From assembly GCF_026183735.1 (NCBI RefSeq), contig NZ_JAPFRE010000018.1:1-64000 (forward strand): 64,000 bases of DNA. The letters are read 5' to 3'. Position 1 is the first letter of the stretch. Each line of letters starts with the position of its first letter. The position numbers and the translations under genes are program-made. This DNA comes from Alteromonas sp. ASW11-130 (GTDB taxonomy: Bacteria; Pseudomonadota; Gammaproteobacteria; Enterobacterales; Alteromonadaceae). The notes beneath the pieces are model-generated. The model ran no database searches, had not been told where the DNA came from, and was given only the letters and a program-made list of their open reading frames with translations. Below, piece by piece: positions 24,766 through 35,040 of the stretch.

Positions 24766-26409
24766 ATGCGTATTTTAATAGTTGATGATGAGTCACTTAA
24801 TCGCTTTTTACTTCAGCATATGCTGGAAGATGAAGGCTATAAAGATTGTATTGAAGCGAAAGATGGTGAGGAGGCGCTGAAATTAGCAGAAAAACACAAA
24901 CCTGACTTAGTTTTATTAGATGTGATGATGCCAGGGATAAGTGGATTCGAGGTCGCTCCCATACTTAAGAAATTGTATAAAGGAAGTTACCTGCCGATAA
25001 TTTTTATTACCGCATTAGATGATCGCGAAAGCTTAATCAAATGTTTAGAGGTAGGCGGAGATGATTTTGTTTCTAAACCTTTTGATAAGTTAATATTAGC
25101 TGCGAAGATACGTGCTCACGCCCGCACGCGTCTACTAAGTAAAAAGGTAGATAAACAAAATCAGGAGTTATTGGGCTTTCAGCGCAAGGTCGATCGAGAA
25201 CACACCATTGTTGAGCATATTTTTTCTAATGCCATTGTAAATAATGAATCTGTCGTTAAGTTTTTCGATTTTAAAGTATCGCCTGCCGCTACATTTAATG
25301 GGGATTTATTTCTTTGCGAAGCGAGTCCAGGAGGAGGGCTTTATTATCTCGTAGGGGATTTTACGGGCCACGGACTCGCATCTGCAATAGGCGCTTTACC
25401 TGTTACCCGTTCATTTCAAGCCATGGCAGTAAAAGGGCTGTCGATAGGTGAAATGGCGTTTACGCTAAACAGTATGTTATTACAGCTGCTACCACCGGAT
25501 ATGTTTTTTGCCGCCGTCATCGTGGAAGTGGATGTGTCCGGCAAACGGTTAACCATTTGGAATGGGGGGATGCCCCAGATGCTGCTTAAAAGTAAAGAGG
25601 GGGAGTTGATCAGAAAATTTCTCTCAAAACACATGGCGCTCGGCATCCTTGACGAATCGGAATTTGATAGCGAGTGCGAAGTATTCGATACTGAACACGG
25701 CGATCAACTGTTTGCGTGTACCGACGGTTTAATGGAAATCACCAATAAAGACGGAAAAATGCTGGACGAGGAAGGGGTCGAGAAGTGGTATTTTGCATCT
25801 CCTCACGTCACAGCAGAGCATCTTTATCAGCAAGCTCGCGCTTACCTTGGCGAAGCTGAGCCTCACGATGATATGACCATTGCTATTTATCGTTCCACCC
25901 CGTTACATGACCTAAAAGAGAACATCCAAATTAGCGCCACCCCATTCGAGATTTCACTAAAACTTTCAAGCGAAGCGCTGAAAAACGAACAGGCTTTAGA
26001 ATCAATAATGAATATGATCAATAGTCAGCAAGGCTTGAACTGGATACGCTCAGATTTGTTTACGGTGCTAACAGAGATGTTTAATAATTCACTGGAACAT
26101 GGCTTGTTGCATTTAGATTCGCGGGTGAAACGGTCGCCAGAAGGCTTTATAACTTACTACGAACAACGAGAAAAAAGGCTATCGGCATTGGAAAATGGGT
26201 TCATACATATAACCCTTATATATTCGCCAGCGCAGAAAATGTTGACGATCGTGATGAAGGATTCAGGAGCAGGTTTTGATATTGAAAAAGTGAATAATCC
26301 TGATTTAACCAGCAGTTCAGGGCGTGGGGTCCTGCTTATGCGAGAGCTTTGTGAAACTATTGAATATAGCGAAGGGGGTACAAAAGCTACTGCAACAATG
26401 AAAGTTTAG
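24766..26409 (+). CDS. Receiver-PP2C phosphatase-HATPase regulator (HsbR/RsbU-RsbW-like)
   Basis: This 547-residue regulator has three modules. A canonical receiver (1-120) contains LIVDDES, phosphoacceptor Asp in VLLDVMMPGISG, and SKPF. A linker coiled coil leads to a SpoIIE-type PP2C phosphatase (about 165-380; NGDLFLCEAS, VGDFTGHGLAS, FACTDGLMEI, PHDDMTI). A GHKL/HATPase serine kinase follows (about 395-547; EMFNNSLEHG, DSGAGFD, SSGRGVLLMREL). It should dephosphorylate or rephosphorylate the adjacent STAS protein according to receiver state. In Pseudomonas the HsbR-HsbA pair controls biofilm versus swarming through a cyclase; a GGDEF-EAL gene lies close by here. Confidence 0.9.
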   Translation: MRILIVDDESLNRFLLQHMLEDEGYKDCIEAKDGEEALKLAEKHKPDLVLLDVMMPGISGFEVAPILKKLYKGSYLPIIFITALDDRESLIKCLEVGGDDFVSKPFDKLILAAKIRAHARTRLLSKKVDKQNQELLGFQRKVDREHTIVEHIFSNAIVNNESVVKFFDFKVSPAATFNGDLFLCEASPGGGLYYLVGDFTGHGLASAIGALPVTRSFQAMAVKGLSIGEMAFTLNSMLLQLLPPDMFFAAVIVEVDVSGKRLTIWNGGMPQMLLKSKEGELIRKFLSKHMALGILDESEFDSECEVFDTEHGDQLFACTDGLMEITNKDGKMLDEEGVEKWYFASPHVTAEHLYQQARAYLGEAEPHDDMTIAIYRSTPLHDLKENIQISATPFEISLKLSSEALKNEQALESIMNMINSQQGLNWIRSDLFTVLTEMFNNSLEHGLLHLDSRVKRSPEGFITYYEQREKRLSALENGFIHITLIYSPAQKMLTIVMKDSGAGFDIEKVNNPDLTSSSGRGVLLMRELCETIEYSEGGTKATATMKV

Positions 26410-26499
26410 CTTTGTAAACTAAGTTTACAATTAGCGTGGCGTCGCCAAGCTATTTTGATATAGTGTGGCGGCTTCTTTTGTACTATATAGAGAATAGCT

Positions 26500-26937
26500 A
26501 TGTTAAAAGCCGTGCTGGACTTGTTTAAACAGTCAAATGACCAAAAAGAAGAATCGCTTTCTGTAGAGCTTGCCACTGCGGCACTTCTTAGCGAAATTAT
26601 TCGCGCAGATCGCGAAACTGACGAGCGAGAACTTAACGCATATAAAGCCATCCTTGATAAGCAATTTTCACTTACTGACGAAGCCCGACAATCGCTGGTC
26701 GTAGAAGGGCGCGAAACCGCGGAAGAAGCAGTAGATTTAGTTCAGTTTACCCAGGCAATTAACCAGCAATGTGATAATGAAAAAAAGCAGGCCATTCTAA
26801 AGGGATTGTGGCAGGTCGCTTATGCAGATAATAATATTGCACCAATTGAAGAACACATTATACGCCGAATAGCAGATTTATTGCATATTCCTCACAGTCA
26901 GTTTATCAAGGCCAAGCTGTCGGTTACCGGAGAATGA
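26500..26937 (+). CDS. TerB-family protein
   Basis: This 145-residue helical protein has the TerB pattern: AALLSEIIRADRETDERE in the first half and GLWQVAYADNNIAPIEEHIIRRIADLLHI in the second, each with an acidic turn before a helix. It lies between the STAS/PP2C pair and the GGDEF-EAL gene. It is a second TerB-like protein in the window (the other is at 8142) but the two are only distantly alike. The function is unknown. Confidence 0.82.
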   Translation: MLKAVLDLFKQSNDQKEESLSVELATAALLSEIIRADRETDERELNAYKAILDKQFSLTDEARQSLVVEGRETAEEAVDLVQFTQAINQQCDNEKKQAILKGLWQVAYADNNIAPIEEHIIRRIADLLHIPHSQFIKAKLSVTGE

Positions 26938-26991
26938 AACCACGTCCCATTGGGCGTTATTACACTGAAAAAATGGAACAGGTGCAGTACA

Positions 26992-29067
26992 GTGTTTAAA
27001 CCAATGAAAACTTCCCTGATGGCTATCATCGTAGGGGCGGTGATATTGTCGACGTCAATTGTACTTTGGTTGACACAGGAAGAGCATGAGGAACTTTTTC
27101 TATCTTCCATAAAGGGGCATTTTTCATCACTAGCGCGAAACTTACGCTCAGAACTTCAACCCTTTATGGAAACTCGGCCAATGAATTTTGCCGAGATGGA
27201 AGAAGAGCTAAGTAGTTTAGTTGCTTATGAAGCTATTGAGTACGCGTCAATATATGACGATGACTACAATGAGCTTGTATTTTTTCAGGGGGCACGATAC
27301 GACTCGCAAAAAACATTTCCCCTTTTGGAAGCTTCAAAACCCTGGGAGTTAGGAAGTACGCAGATTGATGGCCATATGGTGACATTTGAACGCATCGGGC
27401 CGCAAAACTTTCCTATAGGGTATCTTGTTTTAGTTAACGATATAACCCAACCCATTGTGCGCAGCAAACGTTCTCTGTTGTGGCAATCCCTACCATTGAT
27501 TATCGTGGCCCTAGTGTCCATTTTACTGGTAAGTTTTCTATTGATTAATCGTTTGCTCCGGCCTCTCTATACCTTATCCAAATTTACTCAGGAGGTTAGT
27601 GAAAGTAAAGACTACGCGCTACGCTATGAAGCTTCTCACCATAACGAATTTGGTAAACTTGGCGACAATATCAATAGCCTAATGGATACCATCGAAGTTG
27701 AGCTGACCATTAATCATGAGCAAAATCAGACGCTGATAGAACAACAGCAAACGATGACGCGTTTGGCTAATTTTGACAGTTTAACCGGCTTACCGAATCG
27801 TCAGTTCGTAATGGATAATCTTCGTCTTGAATTGGCGCGGGCCAGAAGAGCTGATGAAGATTTGGTTCTAATGTTTTTTGATCTAGATGGCTTTAAGGGC
27901 ATTAATGATTCTCTGGGCCATGAAACAGGTGATTTAATTCTCATCGAAGTAGCTTCCAGGGTAACCACCCTGCTACGAGAGGGAGACTTAGTTGCGCGGT
28001 TAGGTGGGGATGAATTTATTATTCTACCTGATCGTGATACCAGCGATGCCAGTGTAAGAAATATGGCTAATCGTGTAATTTCAGCATTTTCAGAGCCATT
28101 TCAATTACGCGGATTATCGCTCACCGTCGGCGTAAGCATTGGAATTGCCCGTGCCACGGATGCCGGCTATGAGTTGAGTCAATTAATGAGTAATGCCGAC
28201 TTGGCGATGTACCGCTCAAAAGCCAATGGCCGGGGAACTTACACTATTTTTACTCTTGATATGGTGGATTCGCATAAACGCAAACTGTCTATTGCTAACA
28301 GTATCGACCAATCAATAAAACACGACGAATTTATTGTGTATTACCAGCCTAAGGTAGATAAGCATGGGCTTATTATCGCGTTTGAAGCGCTCATTCGTTG
28401 GCAACATCCCGAATTCGGCATGATTATGCCAAGTGAATTTATACCCATCGCCGAACGCGGCGGGAAAATCACGTCCATAACGAAATGGATGATTGAGCAA
28501 GTTGCCAAAGAAATGCCGACTATTCAATCACTCTTAAAACGACGTTTTCGTGTATCGGTCAATTTATCTGGGCACGATCTGCGTCATAGCGGGCTGTTTG
28601 ACATGATTCACGATATCTTTGATCGTCATATGGTAAATCCTGAATACATCGAATTCGAAGTGACTGAATCAGCTTATCTGGAAAACTTTGCTTTATCTAA
28701 TAAGTTCTTTCGTCGAGTAGGGAATATGGGCTGTGCCATCTCTCTTGATGATTTTGGCACTGGCTATTCTTCGTTAAGTTATCTCACGCAAATCAGCATT
28801 GATACGCTTAAGATTGATCGACAATTTATCAGAGAGCTTGAAACCTCTGAAAGAAGTCGATTAGTTACTGGTACCATTATTGACTTAGCCAAGCGTTTAT
28901 CGCTTACTATTTGTGCAGAAGGTATCGAAAACCACAACCAATGGGACTATTTACTTGAACATGGTTGCGATCATGTGCAAGGCTATTTGTTTAGCGAACC
29001 CGTGCCATTAGATAGCTTACCGTTTCTACCAACAAGGTTTCATCGACGAGCACTGAAATCAGAATAA
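26992..29067 (+). CDS. Membrane GGDEF-EAL cyclic di-GMP enzyme
   Basis: This roughly 691-residue protein has two transmembrane helices flanking a periplasmic sensor region (about 35-160). A HAMP-like linker is followed by GGDEF (DSLTGLPNR, FFDLDGFKGINDS, RLGGDEF) and EAL (FEALIRWQHPEFG, SVNLSG, LDDFGTGYSSLSYL, GYLFSEPV) domains. Both active sites look intact, so it could make or break cyclic di-GMP. A GTG at 26992 with GGTG 8 bp upstream is preferred as the start; an ATG at 27004 is also possible. It is probably the output of the neighbouring partner-switch genes, though this is inferred. Confidence 0.9.
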   Translation: MFKPMKTSLMAIIVGAVILSTSIVLWLTQEEHEELFLSSIKGHFSSLARNLRSELQPFMETRPMNFAEMEEELSSLVAYEAIEYASIYDDDYNELVFFQGARYDSQKTFPLLEASKPWELGSTQIDGHMVTFERIGPQNFPIGYLVLVNDITQPIVRSKRSLLWQSLPLIIVALVSILLVSFLLINRLLRPLYTLSKFTQEVSESKDYALRYEASHHNEFGKLGDNINSLMDTIEVELTINHEQNQTLIEQQQTMTRLANFDSLTGLPNRQFVMDNLRLELARARRADEDLVLMFFDLDGFKGINDSLGHETGDLILIEVASRVTTLLREGDLVARLGGDEFIILPDRDTSDASVRNMANRVISAFSEPFQLRGLSLTVGVSIGIARATDAGYELSQLMSNADLAMYRSKANGRGTYTIFTLDMVDSHKRKLSIANSIDQSIKHDEFIVYYQPKVDKHGLIIAFEALIRWQHPEFGMIMPSEFIPIAERGGKITSITKWMIEQVAKEMPTIQSLLKRRFRVSVNLSGHDLRHSGLFDMIHDIFDRHMVNPEYIEFEVTESAYLENFALSNKFFRRVGNMGCAISLDDFGTGYSSLSYLTQISIDTLKIDRQFIRELETSERSRLVTGTIIDLAKRLSLTICAEGIENHNQWDYLLEHGCDHVQGYLFSEPVPLDSLPFLPTRFHRRALKSE

Positions 29068-29241
29068 TCTATATAGTCAACTCATGTGTCTCCAGAAAGT
29101 GACAGGTGAAAATGTTTTACCGCAACATTTCACCTTAACACTTTGTTTTTATTCATTTTATTATGTTTGGCCTGGTTCTAGCTTAGTATTCCAACAATCA
29201 TTAGTTATTTCTCGTTGAAGTGTGGGAGGCTGGAGCCGTCA

Positions 29242-29511
29242 ATGAAACGCATAGAAAGAATATTTTTGTTAATTATTACCGCAATCGCGCTACAGACAAC
29301 ATTAGTGGCAAACGCGCAAGCAGATTTACTCACCAAATTAGATATGGATCAAGATGGGGTAATTTCACTAAAGGAAGCGGTAAGTAATACGGACTTACTT
29401 AGACAATTTGGAAGGATAGATACCAACGAAGATGGCAAGTTAAGTCCTGAAGAATTAAAGGCCAGTGGTAAAATAACTGTAATTCCTGTGAACAAAAAAA
29501 TAATACAATAA
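29242..29511 (+). CDS. Secreted EF-hand protein
   Basis: This is an 89-residue protein with a signal peptide (about 1-27, cleaved near NAQA). Two EF-hand calcium loops follow: DMDQDGVISLKE and DTNEDGKLSPEE, both with the expected acidic positions. It is probably periplasmic and calcium-binding. ATG at 29242 with GGAG 6 bp upstream is chosen over the in-frame TTG at 29215. Confidence 0.8.
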   Translation: MKRIERIFLLIITAIALQTTLVANAQADLLTKLDMDQDGVISLKEAVSNTDLLRQFGRIDTNEDGKLSPEELKASGKITVIPVNKKIIQ

Positions 29512-29723
29512 ATTTTGCGAAAACGTTTGCCACTAAACGAACCAATTTAGCTTGTTTTACGTTATTTAAAGCAAAAATTATTTTGTTTATGGAAATAATA
29601 ATCTGTGCAGGGATCCGCACGAAATTGTGAACTATGCTTGACTTAGTACCGAAGCGATACGATTCTCAGGGAGCAGAGTTAAAACGTGCAAATAAATATA
29701 ATAAAAAGTAGTGTGAAAATTTA

Positions 29724-31121
29724 GTGAGACTAGGATCTTTAAGGCAACTTACATTAGGCAGTTTCGTACTGGCATTGGTTCCGTTAATCGCATTGCTTTG
29801 GCAAAGTCAAAACGATTTAGCTAAAGTCGGCAGGATGACGACAATTGAGACACGCTACGTCGTTAATGTGGTAGGTTTAATGCAACAACTTGATGCGGCC
29901 GCGATCGATTTGGAACGCAGTATCAGACAATTTGTTGTGTTAGAAAGCAATGCGGTGGCCGATTTAACTGACAACGCTATGTTACAGTTCATCGAAGCGA
30001 AAAACGCGTTGTGCAAAGCCCTTGAAGAAAGCAAAACTTGCGTGCGCCTTGACCATCATATCTCTCAGTTAAAAGCATTTCGAAGTATCGATGACCAATT
30101 CTTATTGAATACCTATTTGGCCTCGCTAAACAGCAGTGTAGCAAGTATGCGCGGCGATGTAGATTCAGCCATTCAGCAGCGTCTTGCTATTCAAAAAGAT
30201 GACTTGAACACTATGCAGGCGAAACAGGCGTGGTCTACTGCTATGCTGGTTAGTGTATCGTTATTGCTGATTCTTTTGGGGAGCCAACTTATTGTCAACC
30301 CGGTTAAAAAACTGAAACAAATTATTCGTATATTAGCCCAGCAGGAAGGCGAGTTACCGCCATTGTCTACCCATGCCCCAAGAGAGTTGATTGGAGTTGA
30401 GCGGGACCTTCACTGGCTGGCTGAACGCCTGCAACAATTAGAGCATATTCGAACCGCACTCCTGCGTCATGCTTCCCACGAATTAAAAACGCCATTGGCG
30501 AGTATCAAAGAAGGATGTAGTCTATTGTCTGATAACGTTGTGGGCGAGCTTAATCCACAGCAGGTGGAAGTACTTGGGCTGCTTGCGTCGAGTACTCAGC
30601 GATTAAACCAATTGGTTGAAAAATTACTTGACTATAATTTGTTATTGCAACAAGCGCAGCCGACATTCGCCCAGGTGGATGTTAGCCGATTACTTAAAGA
30701 GTGCCTCGAAGACTATGCATTAGCTTTGCAGGACAGAGAAGTTACTGTAGATATGCAAGTGGAAACCATTCTGATTGATGAAGAACTTTATCGACGGATA
30801 CTCGACAACTTAATATCGAATGCGGTTGCCCACGGGGCAGTTGGCCGGCCAATTAATGTTAGTATTTACATGAAACGTGATAAAGCTGTTTTAGATGTGG
30901 CTAACCGAGGGAAGCGTATACCGGCTGAATCGGTAGACAGGCTATTTGAACCCTTTACCAGAGGAGAGGACCCTCGTAATGACAACGTGATAGGCACAGG
31001 TCTTGGGCTATCAATCGTCTCTGATTGCGCGCGCTTAATGCATGGTGATGTAACCGTTGTAGATGTTGATTATGCTGATGTTTGCTTTCGGGTAACCATC
31101 CCGCAAAAGGAAATGGTGTAA
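29724..31121 (+). CDS. glrK: Sensor histidine kinase GlrK/QseE
   Basis: This 465-residue kinase has an N-terminal transmembrane helix, a helical periplasmic sensor, a second membrane helix near 170-190 and a HAMP-like linker. The H-box is RHASHELKTPLASIKEG and an HATPase domain follows (LISNAVAHG, GTGLGLSIVSDCARLM). It starts with GTG at 29724. Its identity comes from the following lipoprotein and GlrR-like regulator, the same three-gene order as enterobacterial glrK-qseG-glrR. It overlaps the next gene (TAATG). Confidence 0.88.
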   Translation: MRLGSLRQLTLGSFVLALVPLIALLWQSQNDLAKVGRMTTIETRYVVNVVGLMQQLDAAAIDLERSIRQFVVLESNAVADLTDNAMLQFIEAKNALCKALEESKTCVRLDHHISQLKAFRSIDDQFLLNTYLASLNSSVASMRGDVDSAIQQRLAIQKDDLNTMQAKQAWSTAMLVSVSLLLILLGSQLIVNPVKKLKQIIRILAQQEGELPPLSTHAPRELIGVERDLHWLAERLQQLEHIRTALLRHASHELKTPLASIKEGCSLLSDNVVGELNPQQVEVLGLLASSTQRLNQLVEKLLDYNLLLQQAQPTFAQVDVSRLLKECLEDYALALQDREVTVDMQVETILIDEELYRRILDNLISNAVAHGAVGRPINVSIYMKRDKAVLDVANRGKRIPAESVDRLFEPFTRGEDPRNDNVIGTGLGLSIVSDCARLMHGDVTVVDVDYADVCFRVTIPQKEMV

Positions 31122-31720
31122 TGAGAATAATATGGTGTTTATGTGTGGTGCTGTTGGCAGGGTGCAAATTGCTTCCTTCGCCACCTATTGAAAACGAAAA
31201 ACAAATACCGTCTGACGTGGTTGAAGTCATCCAAAGTGAACCTATTGATACATCAGAGATATGTTTGGTTGAAGAAAACGTTGCGACGTTTGAGCATCAG
31301 TGTGATTTAGCTTATTGGGCATCGTTATGGATTAAAGCCAGTGAAATGTCCTGGCCAAAACGTAAAGACTCTATCAACGCGCTGGGTAATTCAATTGGCG
31401 ATAAGCTGGCAAAGATTATTTTTACGCTGCCAGCCAGCACGCCTTATCAGGACCGACTTCGCGCTTCGCATTGGCTAAAGGAAATTCAGCCAAAGCTGTC
31501 CCCCGATTTTGCCAGATTAGTGAAACCCATCGTGCAAGCCCCTAACGAACAGCTATTAGAATACGAATCGGCTATTACCTTGTTAAGCAGAGTAAATACT
31601 CAGCAAAGTCAAAGTATAGAGAATTTGCAGAAAGAATTAGAAGCGCAACGAAAAAAGGTAGAAGAGTTGTTACAAATAGAAGCTTCATTAATGGATAAGA
31701 ACAGGAGTAGCCAGCAGTGA
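31121..31720 (+). CDS. qseG: Lipoprotein QseG/YfhG-like
   Basis: This 199-residue protein has a lipoprotein signal ending in LLAGC, a helical body and a C-terminal coiled coil rich in Glu/Gln/Lys (about 155-195). It sits between the GlrK-like kinase and GlrR-like regulator with overlaps on both sides, the place of QseG, an outer-membrane lipoprotein that activates the kinase. ATG at 31121 is chosen because it gives a proper lipobox. Confidence 0.8.
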   Translation: MRIIWCLCVVLLAGCKLLPSPPIENEKQIPSDVVEVIQSEPIDTSEICLVEENVATFEHQCDLAYWASLWIKASEMSWPKRKDSINALGNSIGDKLAKIIFTLPASTPYQDRLRASHWLKEIQPKLSPDFARLVKPIVQAPNEQLLEYESAITLLSRVNTQQSQSIENLQKELEAQRKKVEELLQIEASLMDKNRSSQQ

Positions 31721-33057
31721 GCGATACGACCAAAGCAAATCCGCAATTATTACTAGTTGACGATGATAAAAGTCTTTTGCGTTTGCTGACCATCCGCCTT
31801 GAAGGGGAAGGGTATAGCGTCACCGCAGTAGAAGATGGCCAAAGTGCATTAAGGAAATTGCGTAGCGATGATTTTGATGTCGTATTAAGTGATCTGCGCA
31901 TGCCGGGGTTGGACGGCTTAAGCTTATTTGAAGAAGTCATGGGAATTCGTAAAGATATCCCCGTTATTTTAATGACCGCTCACGGAACGATCGCTGATGC
32001 AGTGGCCGCCACCCAGCGCGGTGTGTTTGGCTTCTTGCCTAAACCTGTCGATCATGATGAATTGCGCAAACTATTGCAAAAGGCATTAAGTCAATCCCTG
32101 GCGTCTCAACCTAAAGATTGGTGTAAGGATATCATCACACGTTCGCCAGAAATGACGAACGTGCTTGATCAGGCCTACCGTATTGCCCAACGTGAAGTCA
32201 GTGTGTTAATCAGTGGGGCCAGCGGGACGGGTAAGGAATTATTAGCGAACGCTATCCATCGCGCCAGTAATCGTCGTAATATGCCATTTGTAGCGATTAA
32301 CTGTGGTGCTTTACCTGAAAATTTGCTCGAATCAGAACTGTTCGGCCATGCGAAAGGGGCCTTTACAGGTGCGGTTCAAGCCAATGCAGGCTTATTCAGA
32401 GAAGCCGATGGTGGTACACTATTTTTAGATGAAATAGGCGATATGCCAATGACGCTTCAGGTCAAATTGCTTCGGGCGCTTCAGGAGCGTCAAATCCGCC
32501 CGGTTGGTAGCAGTAAACATGTCGATATCGACGTAAGGGTTATCTCTGCTACCCACAAAGATCTGCATAAAGAGATGGAAGAAGGCACCTTCCGCGAGGA
32601 TTTGTATTATCGTTTGAACGTAGTGAACCTTAAGCTTCCCTCATTGAAAGAACGCAGTGAAGATATCCCATTATTGGCAAGAGCACTATTGCAGCAAAGC
32701 GCACAACGACACGGTGTGAACGTTAATCAGTTTTCCGATGACGCTATGCAGTTAATGGTAAAATCGGATTGGCCGGGCAATGTCCGTCAGCTGGTTAATG
32801 TGGTCGAACAGTGCGTTGCGCTAACGCAAACACCGGGTGTACCCTTGCACTTAGTAGAACAAGCCTTGTCTGCGACAAAGCAAAGCTGGCCAACATTAAC
32901 TGAAGCCCGCGATGCATTCGAACAGAAGTACTTGTACAAGCTGCTTAAAATGACAGATGGTAACGTTACGCGTGCCGCAGAGCTTGCAGGAAGAAACCGT
33001 ACGGATATGCACAAATTAATGAAAAAGCATGAATTGGATGCCGGGGATTTTCGTTAA
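31717..33057 (+). CDS. glrR: Sigma-54-dependent response regulator GlrR/QseF
   Basis: This 446-residue regulator has a receiver (1-120; LLVDDDK, DLRMPGLDG). The AAA+ domain shows Walker A GASGTGKE, the sigma-54 contact loop GAFTGA, Walker B GGTLFLDEIGDM and the arginine-finger region; a Fis-type helix-turn-helix follows (NVTRAAELAGRNRTDMHKLM). The sequence follows enterobacterial GlrR closely throughout, including its C-terminus. It starts with GTG at 31717, overlapping the qseG stop. Confidence 0.94.
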   Translation: MSDTTKANPQLLLVDDDKSLLRLLTIRLEGEGYSVTAVEDGQSALRKLRSDDFDVVLSDLRMPGLDGLSLFEEVMGIRKDIPVILMTAHGTIADAVAATQRGVFGFLPKPVDHDELRKLLQKALSQSLASQPKDWCKDIITRSPEMTNVLDQAYRIAQREVSVLISGASGTGKELLANAIHRASNRRNMPFVAINCGALPENLLESELFGHAKGAFTGAVQANAGLFREADGGTLFLDEIGDMPMTLQVKLLRALQERQIRPVGSSKHVDIDVRVISATHKDLHKEMEEGTFREDLYYRLNVVNLKLPSLKERSEDIPLLARALLQQSAQRHGVNVNQFSDDAMQLMVKSDWPGNVRQLVNVVEQCVALTQTPGVPLHLVEQALSATKQSWPTLTEARDAFEQKYLYKLLKMTDGNVTRAAELAGRNRTDMHKLMKKHELDAGDFR

Positions 33058-33067
33058 CTCTTATTTT

Positions 33068-33095
33068 AAACCGCCTTCATCGTCGAAGGCGGTTT
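33068..33095 (+). terminator. Terminator after glrR
   Basis: The perfect 11-bp stem AAACCGCCTTC / GAAGGCGGTTT has a 6-nt loop and begins 10 bp after the glrR stop. The following tail is only moderately T-rich (GTCTTCT). Confidence 0.85.
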
Positions 33096-33173
33096 GTCTT
33101 CTACTCGAATTTACCCCATCTCGATAAATCCCATTGGGCTTTAGCCCGCCTTTTGTTTATACTATGCGGCCTT

Positions 33174-33202
33174 AAAAATGCCTGAGTTTACTAGGCATTT
33201 TT
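33174..33202 (+). promoter_or_regulatory. Hairpin in the aspS leader region
   Basis: A perfect 10-bp stem AAAAATGCCT / AGGCATTTTT with a 9-nt loop lies 75 bp before aspS. A possible promoter (TTGGGC, 18 bp, TATACT) is directly upstream, so the hairpin may be at the very 5' end of the aspS transcript. It may simply be a second terminator from upstream. Confidence 0.5.
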
Positions 33203-33276
33203 CACACGAATTCCTTATTCACCGAAATTAGCGGTGGATAGTAAGAAATAACAGAGAAAATCAGGGGTCAATGACC

Positions 33277-35040
33277 ATGCGCACAGATTACTGTGGGAAA
33301 ATTAATGCGTCCTATATCGGACAGGAAGTGACACTTTGTGGTTGGGTCAATAAACGCCGCGATTTGGGCGGTGTCATCTTTGTTGATTTACGCGATCGCG
33401 AAGGCATTGTGCAGGTTGTATTTGATCCCGATCTACCTGATGTTTTGGCCGAAGCTAACAAACTACGTAGCGAGTTCTGCGTTAAGTTAACCGGTAAGGT
33501 ACGGGCGCGTCCTGAAAGTCAGGTTAACACTCAGATGAACACCGGTGAAATTGAAATCCTGGGGACGGGGTTAGAAATTTTCAGCAAGTCATCCGCACTC
33601 CCCTTAGATTGGAACCAGGAAAACTCTGAAGAACAACGTTTAAAATATCGTTACCTCGATCTTCGCCGTCCTTTGATGAGCAATCGCCTGCAGTTCAGAG
33701 CAAAAGTTACTGGAGCGGTCCGCCGCTTCCTTGAAGATAGTGGTTTCCTAGACATAGAAACGCCCATCCTGACTAAAGCCACGCCTGAAGGTGCCCGCGA
33801 CTATTTAGTGCCCAGCCGTACCCATAAGGGTGAGTTCTTTGCATTGCCGCAATCGCCACAACTCTTTAAGCAGTTGTTAATGATGTCAGGCATGGACCGT
33901 TATTATCAAATCGTAAAATGTTTTAGAGACGAAGACTTACGTGCGGACCGTCAGCCGGAGTTTACGCAAATCGATTTGGAGACTACTTTCTTAGATGCCG
34001 AAGGTGTAATGAGTATCACTGAAAGCATGATCCGTGACTTATTTCAAAAAATGCTGGATGTCGATTTAGGTGATTTTCCCCGCATGACGTATGCCGATGC
34101 AATGAAACGTTACGGTAGTGATAAGCCTGATTTGCGTAATCCACTGGAGCTGGTGGATGTAGCTGACTTGCTTAAAGACGTTGACTTTAAGGTTTTCAGT
34201 GGTCCGGCAAAGGATCCTAACGGTCGTGTAGCTGTGATTAAGGTGCCTCAGGGTGCAAGCCTCTCACGCAAGCAAATTGACGAATATACAAAGTTCGTTG
34301 GTATCTACGGTGCCAAAGGACTAGCGTGGATAAAAGTGAATGATGTGGAGCAGGGGCTTGATGGTTTACAATCTCCTATTCTCAAATTTCTAAACGCAGA
34401 GATAGCGACCTCTATTGTTAAGCGCACTAACGCACAAACTGGTGATATCTTATTGTTTGGCGCAGATTCTAACACGGTTGTTACCGAAGCTATGGGTGCG
34501 CTTCGACTGAAGCTAGGTGAAGACTTTGAGCTGCTTGAAGGCGATTGGAAACCACTCTGGGTGGTTGACTTCCCTATGTTTGAGGAAATCGATGGTCAGT
34601 TCCATGCGCTTCACCATCCGTTCACCTCTCCGCGCGGATTGAGTGCTGAAGCGCTAAAAGCCGACCCCGCCAATGCCTTGTCTGATGCTTACGATATGGT
34701 ACTAAATGGGGTAGAGTTAGGTGGAGGCTCGGTGCGTATTCATAACCAGGATATGCAGTCAGCGGTATTCTCGATATTAGGTATTAATGAAGAAGAAGCA
34801 CAGACCAAGTTTGGCTTTTTGCTGGAAGCACTCCAATATGGTGCGCCACCCCATGCCGGTTTGGCATTTGGTTTGGACCGTTTAGTTATGTTGATGACAG
34901 GAGCAACTTCTATTCGTGATGTCATGGCATTCCCGAAAACGACCACAGCTGCTTGTCCATTAACGGATGCGCCTAGTCCAGCCAATCCTCAGCAACTGGC
35001 AGATCTGGCAATAAAAACCTTGCCCCGTGACAACGGGTAA
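33277..35040 (+). CDS. aspS: Aspartyl-tRNA synthetase
   Basis: This roughly 587-residue class IIb synthetase has an N-terminal OB-fold ([23 protein letters not shown]), class II motifs 2 ([19 protein letters not shown]) and 3 ([12 protein letters not shown]), and the bacterial GAD insertion (about 300-400). The ATG at 33277 gives the conserved MRTDYCG start and a well-placed AGGGG; an ATG two codons upstream is too close to that site. It heads aspS-nudB-ruvC-ruvA-ruvB. Confidence 0.98.
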   Translation: MRTDYCGKINASYIGQEVTLCGWVNKRRDLGGVIFVDLRDREGIVQVVFDPDLPDVLAEANKLRSEFCVKLTGKVRARPESQVNTQMNTGEIEILGTGLEIFSKSSALPLDWNQENSEEQRLKYRYLDLRRPLMSNRLQFRAKVTGAVRRFLEDSGFLDIETPILTKATPEGARDYLVPSRTHKGEFFALPQSPQLFKQLLMMSGMDRYYQIVKCFRDEDLRADRQPEFTQIDLETTFLDAEGVMSITESMIRDLFQKMLDVDLGDFPRMTYADAMKRYGSDKPDLRNPLELVDVADLLKDVDFKVFSGPAKDPNGRVAVIKVPQGASLSRKQIDEYTKFVGIYGAKGLAWIKVNDVEQGLDGLQSPILKFLNAEIATSIVKRTNAQTGDILLFGADSNTVVTEAMGALRLKLGEDFELLEGDWKPLWVVDFPMFEEIDGQFHALHHPFTSPRGLSAEALKADPANALSDAYDMVLNGVELGGGSVRIHNQDMQSAVFSILGINEEEAQTKFGFLLEALQYGAPPHAGLAFGLDRLVMLMTGATSIRDVMAFPKTTTAACPLTDAPSPANPQQLADLAIKTLPRDNG

